A stretch of DNA of 64,000 nt from Takakia lepidozioides. Lineage: Eukaryota; Streptophyta; Takakiopsida; Takakiales; Takakiaceae. Shown in pieces: positions 1 through 10,639 of the stretch. Position numbers and translations under genes: made by a program. The notes below the pieces were generated by a model. It made no database searches, was not told the DNA's origin, and saw nothing but the letters and a program-made list of their open reading frames with translations. How positions within the stretch are numbered: the first letter of the stretch is position 1; the number at the start of each line of letters is the position of its first letter. The DNA is taken from contig CM060734.1 of assembly GCA_030704615.1 (NCBI GenBank), forward strand, positions 35,480,042 to 35,544,041, in the 5' to 3' direction.

Positions 1-105
1 CGGCGAGGTTACTGAGAGGTTATTTTCTCCTCTCTCTATCAAGGGGCCTGATTTGTGAGCTGTCGCTCCCAGGTGTTTCCCTTCTTTATAATAAAAAACA
101 AAATA
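1..105 (+). repeat. SINE family A, 3' fragment cut by window start
   Basis: The segment carries the conserved 3' module of a tRNA-derived SINE: a 'ggttattttctcctctc' block, then 'aaggggcctgatttgtg', 'gtcgctcccaggtgtttccc' and an A-rich tail. The same module ends the complete copies at 27396-27625 and 53278-53551 and the minus-strand copy at 26481-26712. The tRNA-like head lies outside the window. Confidence 0.7.
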
Positions 106-1142
106 TATATATATACTGAAAGTTTCATTATACAAAGCCACCACGGCCCAAAAACTGTAAGGAATTAATGAGATTTTTTTGTATTGTGTAACTTAATACC
201 TCCTGACCGGTACACGTGGCGAATGATTCCCAACATTATTTCTTTACACATAGGTCCAATGGGAATTCAGGTTTTTGGACCTGGGGACCATATACATAAA
301 TAATGTTTTTTTATTCCTTTGAATGTCCTCAAGGACTTCCTTTCGATCGTCTTATGGAGTCAGCAATATCACACTCTTTACACATGGAGTGGTCCCCCCC
401 CCCCCTGTACACTTCTGGTGAGCCCAATACAGATGCACCCAAACAGCCTCAGGAGTCACAGGGCCCATTCTCTAATACGTGGCTGCTAAGCCAGCGCCCT
501 GGGTCACATGGTAGAACATGATGGAAGAGATGTCTTCCCCCTATAGGTACAAGTTCGATCATACTACATAGTGGCCCTCTATTCCAGGGAAATATGTCCA
601 AAAGAACTTTCTTTGAAATTTTTCCGGATCGCCGTATGACATGCTAACATCAAGTTCTTTACACTTGGAATGGCCCAAGGTCGCCACCTGTTTTAGAGGT
701 GGCGTCTCCACTATGATGGTCTCAGTAGGCCCATTTCTCTAGTACGTGGTAGGCCAAGCTAGTATCAGGTGATAAGCCCACCATGAGAAACAACCTTGAA
801 TTCCACCAAGACATACACAAATCCCATGAAGATTTTATTTAAGAAACTAATATTGACATGGAAGTAGAAAGTTGATTCTGATGTAATCTTGGGCTGACTG
901 AAGGGGGTTATAATTAGAGCCCATTTTCCGGTGATGCAGCCGCCAAACTTGCGGCTTAGTTGAAATAAAAGATTAGGGGACGACAGAGTGTATTGATGAT
1001 GTCAATCCATTGGACTGATGAGATGTGGGAAACCATTTTAAGCTTGGTGGCCATAAATTGTTTAATATTATCATTATTTATTTATTTTTAATTAAACTAT
1101 TGATAACAAACAACAATCGATGTTTTAAAAAAAAGTAGTTGC
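106..1142. repeat. Non-coding stretch with an imperfect ~285-bp-spaced duplication
   Basis: No convincing coding sequence is visible. Two related blocks occur, around 357-505 and 640-765. Both have a 'tctttacac..ggagtgg/ggaatgg' motif followed about 100 bases later by 'ggcccatt(t)ctctaatacgtgg'. A weaker trace of the first motif is at 242-262. They look like degenerate copies of an unidentified repeat. The flank 780-1142 is AT-rich with nothing recognisable. Confidence 0.4.
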
Positions 1143-2467
1143 ATGAAAAGTTGCTTTTACAACCCATACTCTGCCTTTGAGGCATGTGCTTTTATCAATA
1201 TATATGCCCCTAATTCGATTGCTGAAAGAGTTGTTTTTTGGTCTTTCTTGAGATCCAAGCTCCTTGCTTTTCCGAATGTTGTGCACTGGATTTTGGCAAG
1301 AGACCTGAACATGGTCGAGAGCCCCGCAGATCGTCTTGGCACTACTTCTCAGATGACCTTTGATGAAGTAGATGCATGGGAGGGTTTTTGCTTTACGGTT
1401 GGCTTAACGAGGCATTTAACACAGATGACAACGGCCTTCGTTACACCTAGTCGAACAACAGAAGACCTCCGGACCTCTGCATGGCGCGTTTAGACCGTAT
1501 TTATTGCTCTCCTACCCCCCTGTTATGGGCAAAACCTGCTCCAATTGGCCCTATTATTCCAGGATTCGATCATGCCGCTATCAGTGCTGAATTCTCCTTG
1601 CCTGGGGCTCATTCCAAAGGAAGAGGCTTCTTTAAGCTAAATCCAGCCATCCTGGCAATCCCAGAGTACCTTGGCCTCATTAAAAAGGCCTGGTTATCTG
1701 TTGGGACAGACATCACCTCGCCCACAATCCGCTTTCTGAAGAAACTCGAGACGGTCAGGAAGTTGAGCCAACTAGCTGTTCGGGGTGAGTTTGGCATCCC
1801 TTCCTTAAGCCAGATGAATTCAAGGTCAGATGGTGGGGTCAGTTGCAACACATGTCCAACACCAGATATCCTAAGTTAATCGACTCTATATCTTGGAAAC
1901 AGGACCGCCCTGTCAAACAGGCTAAGTCCTGGCATAAGAGAGTAGAAGAGATTCTCAAGGATCTGAATCTGGACCCGCAAGTCTTGACCTTGCTGGATAA
2001 ATCTGACTTAGAGACTATAGTGTCCAAAGCCATGTCTGTTACCAGCAAATTGTCTGATGCAAATGAAGTTAGGCAGAAAACTTCCCTGAATCTGTTTCTG
2101 TGGAGGATATTCCATCTGTGACACGGGGGAGGATATCATGGATGACCTCAAGGGTCTACCCACTCTCGGCACCAGACTGAAATTTAAACTCAGGGCAGGA
2201 AGCCTACCTTTGAACAGTAAACAGAAGCAGAGAGGAAAGGGAGAGTGCAATTGCCCATTGTGTGGACAACCCGAAGACAATATTCATTTTCTGATTCACT
2301 GTCCGGGGTACTCTCACCAGAGAGAAGCTCTCCTCCAATCTATCAAGAGAATTGTGCCTGTACCTGTGTTTACCAACTTTGAAAGTCTCGAGGCTGAGCC
2401 AAAAGCCCAGGCCCATCTGAGGCCTAGGTTTTGGGCAGATCTCACACAACAGATTGATGCTTGTGTT
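1143..2467 (+). pseudogene. LINE (L1-like) ORF2 remnant: endonuclease and C-terminal zinc motif, RT missing
   Basis: Three frames together give a gutted non-LTR retrotransposon ORF2. 1143-1493 has an APE-type endonuclease stretch: 'NIYAPNS' then 'ILARDLNMVE', the degenerate counterpart of the family's GDFN motif. 1481-1879 has 'ARLDRIY' and 'FDHAAIS', matching the SDH-containing end of that domain. 2138-2467 carries 'CPLCGQPEDNIHFLIHCP', the Cys/His motif usual near the C-terminus of plant LINE ORF2. The whole reverse transcriptase is absent between them, so this is an internal deletion derivative. The element is cut at 2467 by the 5' LTR of Gypsy-1. A probable continuation is at 15345-15540. 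Identification rests on motif order, not a database search. Confidence 0.7.
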
Positions 2468-2924
2468 GTGATGCCCCAAACTTTCCTCATCACAGATTTA
2501 CCTTATTCATCCAAAGCGGCGATACCCATTCGTAGTATATATTTTTGGCTTAAAATACCATTGAACCATTACAAAGATATCATAGCCAGGGTTAGTTATG
2601 GCTTGTGGCTGCATCAAGGCCGTTCAATAGATCTAGGGTTTTGATGTGGCACCACGGGCTCAGCCTGACACGCCTCGCCACGCGTCAGGAAAGCATGCAG
2701 CTAGGGTTTGTATAAAATGGCGGCCTGACCTTGTGTCAGGCAGCCGATGTACTCTGGTGTATGTAGATGTGGAAAGCTGTCTGAATGCGATACGTGTGTA
2801 TGATTTTCTGTCAGTTCGCTCGTTGAGATCCTCCTCTCGCGTGCATGCACGCTCCTCTTGTTCTCCCCTCGTTGTTTTGAAGAGCACTTGAGAGGATAAG
2901 CAGATATTCGTCCTGCTTCTTTTA
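2468..2924 (+). repeat. Gypsy-1 5' LTR
   Basis: Begins 'tgtgatgccccaaactttcc' and ends '...tgcttctttta'. It matches 14887-15344 almost throughout, with about 18 substitutions. A TATA-like 'tataaaat' sits near 2712 inside the LTR, so the transcription start would fall shortly downstream. The left junction interrupts the LINE zinc-motif ORF. Confidence 0.85.
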
Positions 2925-2942
2925 TGGTGGAGGCGCGCCGGG
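2925..2942 (+). other. Gypsy-1 primer-binding site candidate
   Basis: Directly after the 5' LTR the sequence reads 'tggtggaggcgcgccggg'. A leading TGG is what a tRNA CCA end would pair with. It is not the initiator-Met PBS common in plant Gypsy elements, and I could not assign the tRNA. Confidence 0.5.
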
Positions 2943-3097
2943 TGTTTTCCTTGATCATTTAATCGGCGTGCTTAGGTTAAGATTAAGAGCTCCACGGTGT
3001 CTTATAAAGATGGCGGCAACCCGCCACCCTGCAGTGTATTTGCTTAGTGTTGAGTTCTCTCCATGCTTGCTCGTTAATCTTGCTTATGTTTCAGACT

Positions 3098-4195
3098 ATG
3101 GCGTCTCATGTGTCGATTACTAGAAGTGCTATTAATCGTGAAGGAGAGCGCTTGCATGTAGAGCTTGATCTGGTCATTTCACTTTCTGCTTCATCTGCTA
3201 ACCCTCCTTCTTCCAGCACACCGCCTGGCACTCTTGCCTTGTCAGTGTTGCTGGTGTGTGGAGATAATGTTGTTGATTCAGGTCTTGTTGTCCGCTTGAA
3301 TTCACCTAGTCCTAGTGAAGAAGCTAATCTAGCTGCAGCCGAGGCTTGGTCGCCAAGCACTGCAAGGTCCGGTTCATTGGATAGCTGTGATCCAGAGTAT
3401 TACAATTTTGATAACTATCATGATCCAGGGCCCGATTACTGTCCTAGAGAGCAGGAGCGAGAATTTGAGAGGGACATAGCTCGTTCACAAGAGTATGATG
3501 CTACAGTGTGTAACTTACTTTCTGTTGATCAATTCTAGTTTGACAAGATAGAGATTGCGGTGCAACGGGACATATCCTACTTCACCGAGAGTCGAGTTTC
3601 GGCGCCCAGACGACCTGACTCTGACCCAGCGGTGATCGCTGTGGACTCTCTCTCTGCGCCAAGGCAAGTTGTGGCTTCGAGGAACGCTGCTCGTCTGTCT
3701 TGTGATGTGGTCAAGTCTCGTTTCTTGAATCATCAGGCTGGTCGTGGAAAGAACTGGGGCTTCATCTTCCTTTATCTATTGAACGTGTTCACCGTGATTG
3801 GCTGGTTTCCTCCTTTGTCGAGCCATCTTGGTTGTCGTTAGCTCTCCGAGGTACGGGCTCTCTCGTTCTACGTCTTCTTCGTTTTCATCACGAGCCCAAC
3901 AAGGGTCTGCCACCGTCGATCGACCTGCTTCAAGGACTGTCGTCGGATAGTCTATTTGGCCGAGCTTCCGACATTGTCATTTTGCCAGGGACTTTATTTG
4001 ACGATCAACGGCTTGTCAGACCTGAGCTTGATCGCTTTCCTGTTGATTCAGTGCTATCTCGCATTTGGGAGAAGGAGAACTCTACCTGTGTGTCCTTTTG
4101 GGTTAAGACCACGAGCATGTGGCCGGAAAATGGTGGGCGCTCTCCATGCACGATTCTGACTCTCACGACATCACCAAGGAGATCTCCTGTTTGAC
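3098..4195 (+). pseudogene. Gypsy-1 leader ORFs upstream of gag, unknown product
   Basis: From an ATG at about 3098 a reading frame runs to 3538, rich in Ser, Pro and acidic residues with no recognised domain. A second frame (about 3560-3720) continues with similar composition, including 'DPAVIAVDSLSAPRQVVASR', and further short frames reach 4195. Together with the start of the next ORF this gives an unusually long coding-like stretch before the Gag core. It could be an extended Gag N-terminus broken by frameshifts, or an extra ORF. Nothing identifies a function. Confidence 0.4.
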
Positions 4196-4368
4196 CTGGC
4201 CTTGAATTAAGGACGATCGTGGTATTGCGGGCTGCTGTAGCGGATTGCTACCCATCCCTGCTCGCTGACTTTGGCTTAATCAGAACTCTTGTTGGTATTC
4301 GTTGCTTCCAGGTTATCTCTCTACTATTCCTATATCTTGACATAGTTTAATCAGAACAAAATATTTTC

Positions 4369-6358
4369 TTGTTCGTGTTTGGACTCGTTGCTTCCTGTTG
4401 TATGGTAAGAAATACTGTTAATACTTGGCTGAGGTCTGGGAGGCAACGTGTTGCGATGGATGCTCCCGATCTGGCCACAACGGAATCAGCCCTTGTCGAG
4501 GTCAGAGAGCCGGGTCTTCCATCACCTACAGGTAATTTGAGTGACAATCCGCGAATGCAACATGGGATGGTAAGTCTAGATGAGGGATCACCTCTACCAG
4601 AGGCCAGTCTCTATACTGATTTATCTTGTGAAGATGGTATTGTTTCCCAAGAATTAGATGATGTTCAGGTGACGCCAGCTGGTCTCACAAAGACAGTGCA
4701 ATTTGAACTTTCAGGGGTCACTATGTTGCTTGGCAATGGGCCTGTGGTGCCAAGTGTAGCTGGTACTGGTAATTTTGTCACTAACGAGGGCCTGTCCGCA
4801 GCTGCTGATCAGCTAGCCTCTACTCGACATATGGCCATGATGCCTGGCCTGTCTCAAGTTACAGGAGCCAGTCCTTTGGGTGGTATTTCCAGGCATGCCA
4901 TCCATCCCCCTTCTTTAGACCCAATTGCTAGTGGTGTGTGCAATGTCCCAGTGGGAAGGGCTAATGTGAGCGGTATGCCAGCCCCGTTAAATGCTCGTGT
5001 CAACGTAGGAACTGCTGCTGGTTTGCCTGTTTCTATGGTGCATGTTCCTAATCCCGCTCTTGGGGGAGGAATTGGTGTGTCTGTGACTTCTGGATTGTCT
5101 GTTGGCATGAATACTGCTTGTTCTAGCTCTAGTGTAGGCGGTCAGTCAGCCCAGCAATTGGGAAGGCCACCCATTCCCACCATGAGTGGAGTGGCTCCAA
5201 ACCAAGTAGCCATGGTCAGTCAAGCTGTTCAGTCAAGGCCTGTGTTTCATGCACCCCAGGTGGGCGTGACAACATTACCGCCTAACCTGCCATCTTTGTC
5301 ATTTCAAGGTCCCTCTAATGTCATGAGTAACAACTATGTCCCGGTTACTAGTGGGGTCCATGCTATGAATACTACCACCAATCAGACTCAGGCTATGGCT
5401 CATTGTTGCCCGGCCCATGGATCTGCTCAGCCTGGTCACATGAATGCTTCCTCAGCTCACTACCCAGCCCTATCCAGAATACACAATGGGAGAAGACTTT
5501 GATAGATATCTCCAGATGTTTGAAGTGATTGCTAATGTGAATGGTGTGCCTGAGAATTTTAAAATGGCAATTTTTAGAATGAGCTTGAAGGGACCAGCCC
5601 GTGACTTGTTACATGCAGCTGTCATGGATGACCCCCATCTCATTTGGGCATCCCTTGTGGAATGGGCTAAAACCCTGTTCAAACCACCTGAAAGACCCTT
5701 GGACTGCTTCATCAAATTGAGCTCCAGGACTTACCAGCCAGGAGAGTCCTTGTGGAAGTATTACATGGATCTAAAATTTGATGCTGCAGAAAATATCATT
5801 GATCTAGCAGAACGTGATTGTATGGTGAAGACCTACTTTCTCCTTGGCTTGCCCCATGGTCTTCAAAATTGGGCCCAACGTCGTCATTTTGTCAATGACA
5901 AAACTATGCTAGCTGAAATTAATCTTAAGATGGCAGACTTAGCTGACAGCAAATCAATGCAAACTCATGCCAAGTTTCAAACTCCAGTGGGCTCGGAGCT
6001 TGGCATGGCTGCAACATCTTCACCTTATGTCCCGCCTGCTATGCAATGTAAGTAAGATAATTTCACTCTTCAAGGGCTGGCCAACACAGTGGGTAGTCTA
6101 AGTGAGTCAGTTGCCACTCAGTTCGCTGCAATGCAAGCTCATCAGCAACGGTGGCAGCCTAGACAGCCACAAGCACAGACAGGTGGTAGCAACAGAGGTC
6201 GTACCCAAACTGGTCAGGCCTATGAAGGCAACCGAGCTGCATGCTACATATGTGGGTCTTATGAACATTGGACCAAGCATTGCCCTGATAGAGCAAGCCT
6301 ACCAGAGCTGCTTAAAAACAAAAAGGCTGCCAATGGTTCCAACCCTCCTTTAAACTAG
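4369..6358 (+). pseudogene. Gypsy-1 gag: disordered N-terminus, capsid-like domain, CCHC knuckle
   Basis: The first frame (4369-5502) encodes a long Pro/Gly/Ser/Met-rich, low-complexity N-terminal region. A +1 shift near 5480 moves into the Gag core frame (5444-6055): 'DFDRYLQMFEVIANVNGVPE', then 'LKGPARDLLHAAV' and 'YQPGESLWKYYMDLKF', the usual layout of a retrotransposon Gag domain. A TAA at 6053-6055 interrupts the frame, which continues to 6358. It ends with one zinc knuckle, 'CYICGSYEHWTKHC' (CX2CX4HX4C), for RNA packaging. The shift and the stop make it non-functional as read. Confidence 0.75.
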
Positions 6359-6419
6359 ACAGACCTCTTGGGAAGGGGGCGAGAGTCCACCAGTCACCAA
6401 CCCTTCCTCTCTCATTCCT

Positions 6420-7147
6420 TTGCAGGCTGTGTTGTCTACTAATTTCAAAGCTTTGCATTGTCCTCTGAGCAGGCAGACCTCAGGACAGCAAATCAGCCCT
6501 CTTATGGCCCAATGCCATATTCACGAGTTGAGTTTCCCTTGTGTAATCGACACGGGTTGCACCATATCTGCCATGCCTCTAAATATTGTGAGAGTTCTTG
6601 GTCTTAAGTTATGCCCTGCCTCTGGTGTTGAAGTACTAATTGCGGATGGGTCCAGATATGAGCCTCTAGGTTTGGTCACTGTGCTATCAAGATTCACAAG
6701 AAGGAGGTCGTGGTTACATGTATAGTCACTATAGGCGATCAATTCTTGCTAGGCCTTGATTGGATGACTGGAGCCGGTGCAACCATCAGTCTGGCCGATT
6801 ACTCCTTCCGATTTAGCAATGGTGAGGGCCATGAGGTCGTTGTTCCATTGAAGGCTATGAAACTTAGAGCTGGATCTGCCACAGCCAATCTATCCAGAGT
6901 TCAGGCAATGGTGAAAGAGGTACAACATAACTCTCACTCCAGCCTCAATTGGAATGATTTTTACAAACTTCAGCCTGATCTGCAACTCTTATATCAATGG
7001 CATGTTCCTAGTGCTGATGGTAGAACAGGGATGCCTATAGGTGTCCCCAAAAATTCTACCCTGATTCGTGCACCCATGAACATCACCATCCCTGCTATGA
7101 CCAAGAAAGTGATCAAGTCTGGTCTAGCCAAACTGCTCATTTCCTAG
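6420..7147 (+). pseudogene. Gypsy-1 aspartic protease
   Basis: Frame 6420-6725 contains 'CVIDTGCTISAMP', the DTG active-site loop of a retropepsin, then 'IADGSRYEPLG'. A frameshift near 6715 leads to 'QFLLGLDWM' (6710-7147), matching the conserved C-terminal ILG-x-DWM strand. The active-site triad is intact but the domain is split over two frames. Following sequence to 7147 is linker toward RT. In the intact ancestor this would release Gag and Pol products. Confidence 0.75.
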
Positions 7148-7188
7148 AAGTAGAAGGTTGGCGGAGACTCACTGCTCTCAAGCATTGC

Positions 7189-8109
7189 TTGGTGGCTACT
7201 GGGGTTATAGATCGAGGATATAGGCAGGAGGTCAAAGTGTTGATTGCTAATCCGAAGCGCTTTCCTGTGACCATTAAGAAAGGGCAGGTCCTGGCTCGTA
7301 TCACTGCCCTGCCCATTGCTGAGATACAAGAAGTGCAAGTTGGCTTTGGGCTGGAGGCCATTGGCATTCAACACGGCCCTGTGGATGTTGTTGCTGCCTT
7401 TGCTGCTCTAGCACCGCCACCTCTCCCTGATCTCAGTCCTGAAGGTAAGAAAGCTCTTACCGTGTTGTCTGAACTTACATTAGGAAGTACCCTCTCCCCT
7501 GGCCAAAAGAAAGAAGTAGAAATGCTTGTTGCAAAAAATCTCGATATTTTTAGCTTGGGATCTACTGATCTAGGGCGTACTCCCATCCTTCAACATGACA
7601 TTGTCACTCAGGGACCTCCTATTAAACAATTTGTATACCGAGAAAGTATTAAAGAACGTGCCATAGTCCAGGAAGAAGTCCAGAAGATGCTAGATGTTGG
7701 TGTAATTAAGCCATCAATCTCTCCTTGGGCCAGTCCCATTGTCCTGGTTGGTAAGAAAGATGGCACTACTCACTTTTGTGTTGACTTCAGGAAATTGAAT
7801 AACATCACTAAGAAGGATGCTTACCCTCTACCCAGGATCAATGAAACCTTAGATCAACTGTATGGTACTACCGTTTTCTCCTCTCTTGATCTTGCATCTG
7901 GTTTTTGGCAAGTTCCTCTCACTGAAGCAGCCAAGAAAAAGACTTCCTTTATGTATCGCGTGGGCAGGTACCAATACGAAACCATGCCCTTTGGCTTGTG
8001 CAATGCTACCTCTATTTTCCATCGCCTCATGGACATTGTCTTAGGTAATCTTAGTTGGGAATGTGCCTTGATTTATGTTGATGATATCAATGGTGTTTCC
8101 CAACTTTGA
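7189..8109 (+). pseudogene. Gypsy-1 reverse transcriptase, truncated after the YVDD motif
   Basis: An open frame of 306 codons holds the RT fingers and palm: 'VGVIKPSISPWASPIVLV', 'CVDFRKLNNITKKDAYPLPR', 'FSSLDLASGFWQVPL', 'MPFGLCNATSIF' and the catalytic 'IYVDD'. Immediately after YVDDI the sequence jumps to text just before RNase H. The rest of the palm and thumb, roughly 100 residues including the usual 'YLGH' region, are missing. The fusion also shifts frame and stops at 8109. It cannot make a working polymerase. The motifs resemble non-chromovirus RTs. Confidence 0.85.
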
Positions 8110-8653
8110 ATTACTTTTTCTGCTTCAGACCGATGCATCCGATGTTTCTGCAATCTTATATCAAATTGTAGAAGGTAAGGAGCATGTGATAGCTTATGCA
8201 TCTCGCCGCCTAGATCATCATGAAAGGAATTATTCCATATTTGATAAGAAAGGTTTGGCCCTGGTCTTCGGTGTGAAGCATTTTAGGCAATATTTACATG
8301 GCAACTGGTTTGTGGTGGAGACTGATCACCTTCCACTCAAGGCTCTTGTCAAGCCCAAGGAACTTCATGGCAGACTTGCTAGATGGGCTATGTTCCTATA
8401 AGAATTTAACATGGATATTGTCTATAAGAAAGGAAAGGAAAACACAAATGCTAATGCCCTCACGCGGGTTGATCCTCCTGTCAGCACGCCTATGCTCACC
8501 TTGGATGACCTTGCTGCTGCTGATGCAGCCCCTCCTCTTGATCCAGCTCTGCTTCTCAACCTCCTTTGTGCAGATCAGCACCCCTTGACCTTGGATTCGG
8601 ATGGCATATTGGCTACTTGGGGCTGGTCTAGCCTTCTTGATGATCCTGGTTGA
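8110..8653 (+). pseudogene. Gypsy-1 RNase H
   Basis: The frame open from 8075 gives 'LLQTDASDVSAILYQIVEGK', 'HVIAYASRRLDHHERNYS', 'FRQYLHG', 'VVETDHLPLKALV' and, after an in-frame TAA at 8399-8401, 'FNMDIVYKKGKENTNANALT'. The catalytic Asp of TDAS and the DxxANALTR-like end are present. The TAA replaces what is normally Gln in this position. The downstream linker to integrase degenerates before the CACTA insertion near 8889. Confidence 0.8.
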
Positions 8654-8888
8654 TTTATTCATGTGTTAGCATGTGTGGTGGATTTATCGCTTAGGAAGAA
8701 TTTGGATGGTTTGGTGAAAATTCCTCGTTTTGTTCTAGCTCTTCTCTTTCCTTGGCCCCGAGTTTGTTGTGATTCGGCTGTTGCACTCCGGTGTGACTAT
8801 TGGCTTGAACTTCAAGGCCTGATTTGGCTGTCCATGAGTAGTAACAAATGAGGTGAAGGTATCCCTGGCTGGAGATCATAGGTGCAGG

Positions 8889-9300
8889 CACTCCAGACCA
8901 CCAGCGAAGGGCAGAAGACAGCCCTTTCGGGCGAAGGCCGCTCGTCGCACGCCGGAATAAAAAAACCCTTCTTTCATCGCAGCCCTTTCTCGCGACGCCA
9001 GGCCGTCGCATGGTGGCATGAAAGGCAAAAGGCCCCTGCGACGATCGGGCGTCGCAAACTGCCCGGCTGCCCTATTCTTGCAAAAAAAAAAAAAACGGGT
9101 CATAGTGTGCGAAGGCTGGCCGTCGCCGTGTGCGACCCCGGCCTCATAATCCATTCAAAAAACAGGTCGCAGATGGCGACGGTTGGCCGTCGCCGTTTGC
9201 GACCCCCAGCCTAAAAACCGCGTCACAGGTGGCGACGCGTGGGGGTCGCAGGCAGCGACGGCAGGGCTTTCTAGGTTTAGGTTTAGGGCCTTTGGGGGTT
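8889..9300. repeat. CACTA left subterminal repeat block
   Basis: A GC-rich block with at least ten copies of short motifs containing 'gtcgca', 'gcgacg' or 'cgtcgc' in both orientations, for example around 9035, 9120, 9165, 9190 and 9240. It mirrors the block at the other end. Such clusters bind the TnpA-type protein in characterised CACTA elements; binding here is inferred. Confidence 0.65.
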
Positions 9301-9352
9301 CTCAGTTTTTTTTTTTTTTCATATAGTACTGGGATAGGGTGTTTGTTTTTCT

Positions 9353-9544
9353 TTATGGTTTAGCTTGTTGTTGTAGACCTTCTTGTAGATTGTGACATTC
9401 ATTGTGATAATTCTCTTGATACCACATCTGTATGTGTTGCTCCAACATATTCATTGCATATGCCTTCTTTCTTGAAAGACTACCAGCCACAGCCATATTT
9501 GATGAATCATAGAAATAAAGTACAATATGCATGTACATGTACAA
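9353..9544 (-). CDS. Small ORF inside CACTA, unknown
   Basis: A 63-codon minus-strand frame lies just downstream of the DUF4216-like fragment in the same orientation. It contains 'SLSRKKAYAMNMLEQHIQM', which is charged and possibly helical. I do not recognise it. It may be a remnant of a second CACTA ORF or chance. Confidence 0.2.
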   Translation of the reverse strand: MYMYMHIVLYFYDSSNMAVAGSLSRKKAYAMNMLEQHIQMWYQENYHNECHNLQEGLQQQAKP

Positions 9545-9604
9545 TCAATCGAAGGGATGGGTCCAGTTCGGTGCGAGAATTGTTATGTAGCTTTGATTTT
9601 GTGT

Positions 9605-10498
9605 CTAATCAACTTGAACATCATCATCCGGAGCCTCTTCATCCTCATCAAGTTGCAAGTCTTCGGAATCATCGTCATAAATGGTCCGGCCCTCAAAAGG
9701 CACCTCCGAATCATCCTCCACCTTGTTGTCAATGGCCGTGTCTTCTTCTCCTTCTCCAACATCCGTATCTTCTAAAGTTTCATCATATAGGGTCCAAGAT
9801 GCATTGTCCGGGGCGTCATCATCCTCTTCTACCCCCTCTACCCAACCTCCATCATCAGCATCATTATGACCAGTCTCTCCGTCCACCGTAATTGCCTCAC
9901 CCCATGGAGATCCGAGACCATGATAGATACTTCTTCCTCTTGGCTGAGCATGCACAACCACTTTCCAATTCCCCCCTCTTGTTTTGTCATCGGAGAAGAA
10001 AACTTGCTCCATGTCTGAAGGCCGTGAAAAAAGCTCATCGGATGGACGATAAGTAGGGTTGAGCCTATCTGCATTGACGCGCATGAAACCACAATCATCT
10101 TGCACTAGTGTTGCTGAGAGCCCCACAAGATGTGGCTGGAACCACCTTCCCTTGAAGAGAAGAGGCCGATACCTTGTATACTGAAGTTGGAGTATGCTCT
10201 CAAGCTCTCCAATGTACTCAAGTTTGCTCATAGCAGGTCATGTATCTCCCTTGCCCCACACGGAGTCTTGCCAATATGTGGCACACAAGCCAGAATCAAA
10301 GGTTTTTTTGCGCTTCATGTCAAGAGCACGAATGCGGAAATGACGACCGTGAACCCAAACCGCCGTGTATGAGGGGGCCAAAGCATGGTACGGGCCATCC
10401 AAAAGCGGCAACTTGCAGTCCATAAAAAATGGACATATGAAGTAGAAAACGCAGCACGCGGGAACGACGGAGCAAAAAGTTGAATTAATTGTAGCCAT
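9605..10498 (-). pseudogene. CACTA TNP2-type protein fragment (DUF4216-like C-terminal domain)
   Basis: Two minus-strand frames in the same phase (10498-10241 and 10231-9605) are separated by one in-frame TGA at 10240-10238. The upstream part has 'HGRHFRIRALDMKRKKTFDS'. The downstream part has 'YIGELESILQLQYTRYRPLL', 'FKGRWFQPH', 'QDDCGFMRVNADRL' and 'QVFFSDD...WKVVVHAQPRG'. This order matches the DUF4216 region that follows the transposase core in plant CACTA TNP2-like proteins (recalled family pattern). The last 70 residues are very acidic. The transposase core expected upstream (toward 13 kb) is missing. Confidence 0.65.
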
Positions 10499-10639
10499 TG
10501 GTTATTTTTGTACATCAAGTTACAACCGTCGATTGGAGGTCGCCTTCGTCGGGCATGTGGGATGGCTGGTCGCGTTGGGCTAGACTGAAGTGCGGGGACG
10601 ACGAGCTGCCAGATATGACGCGCGACGCGCAACTAGAAG

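Noticed and set aside
9268-9288. Telomere-like 'ggtttaggtttaggg' run
   Set aside because: Only two partial units, inside the CACTA subterminal block; too short to call an interstitial telomere.
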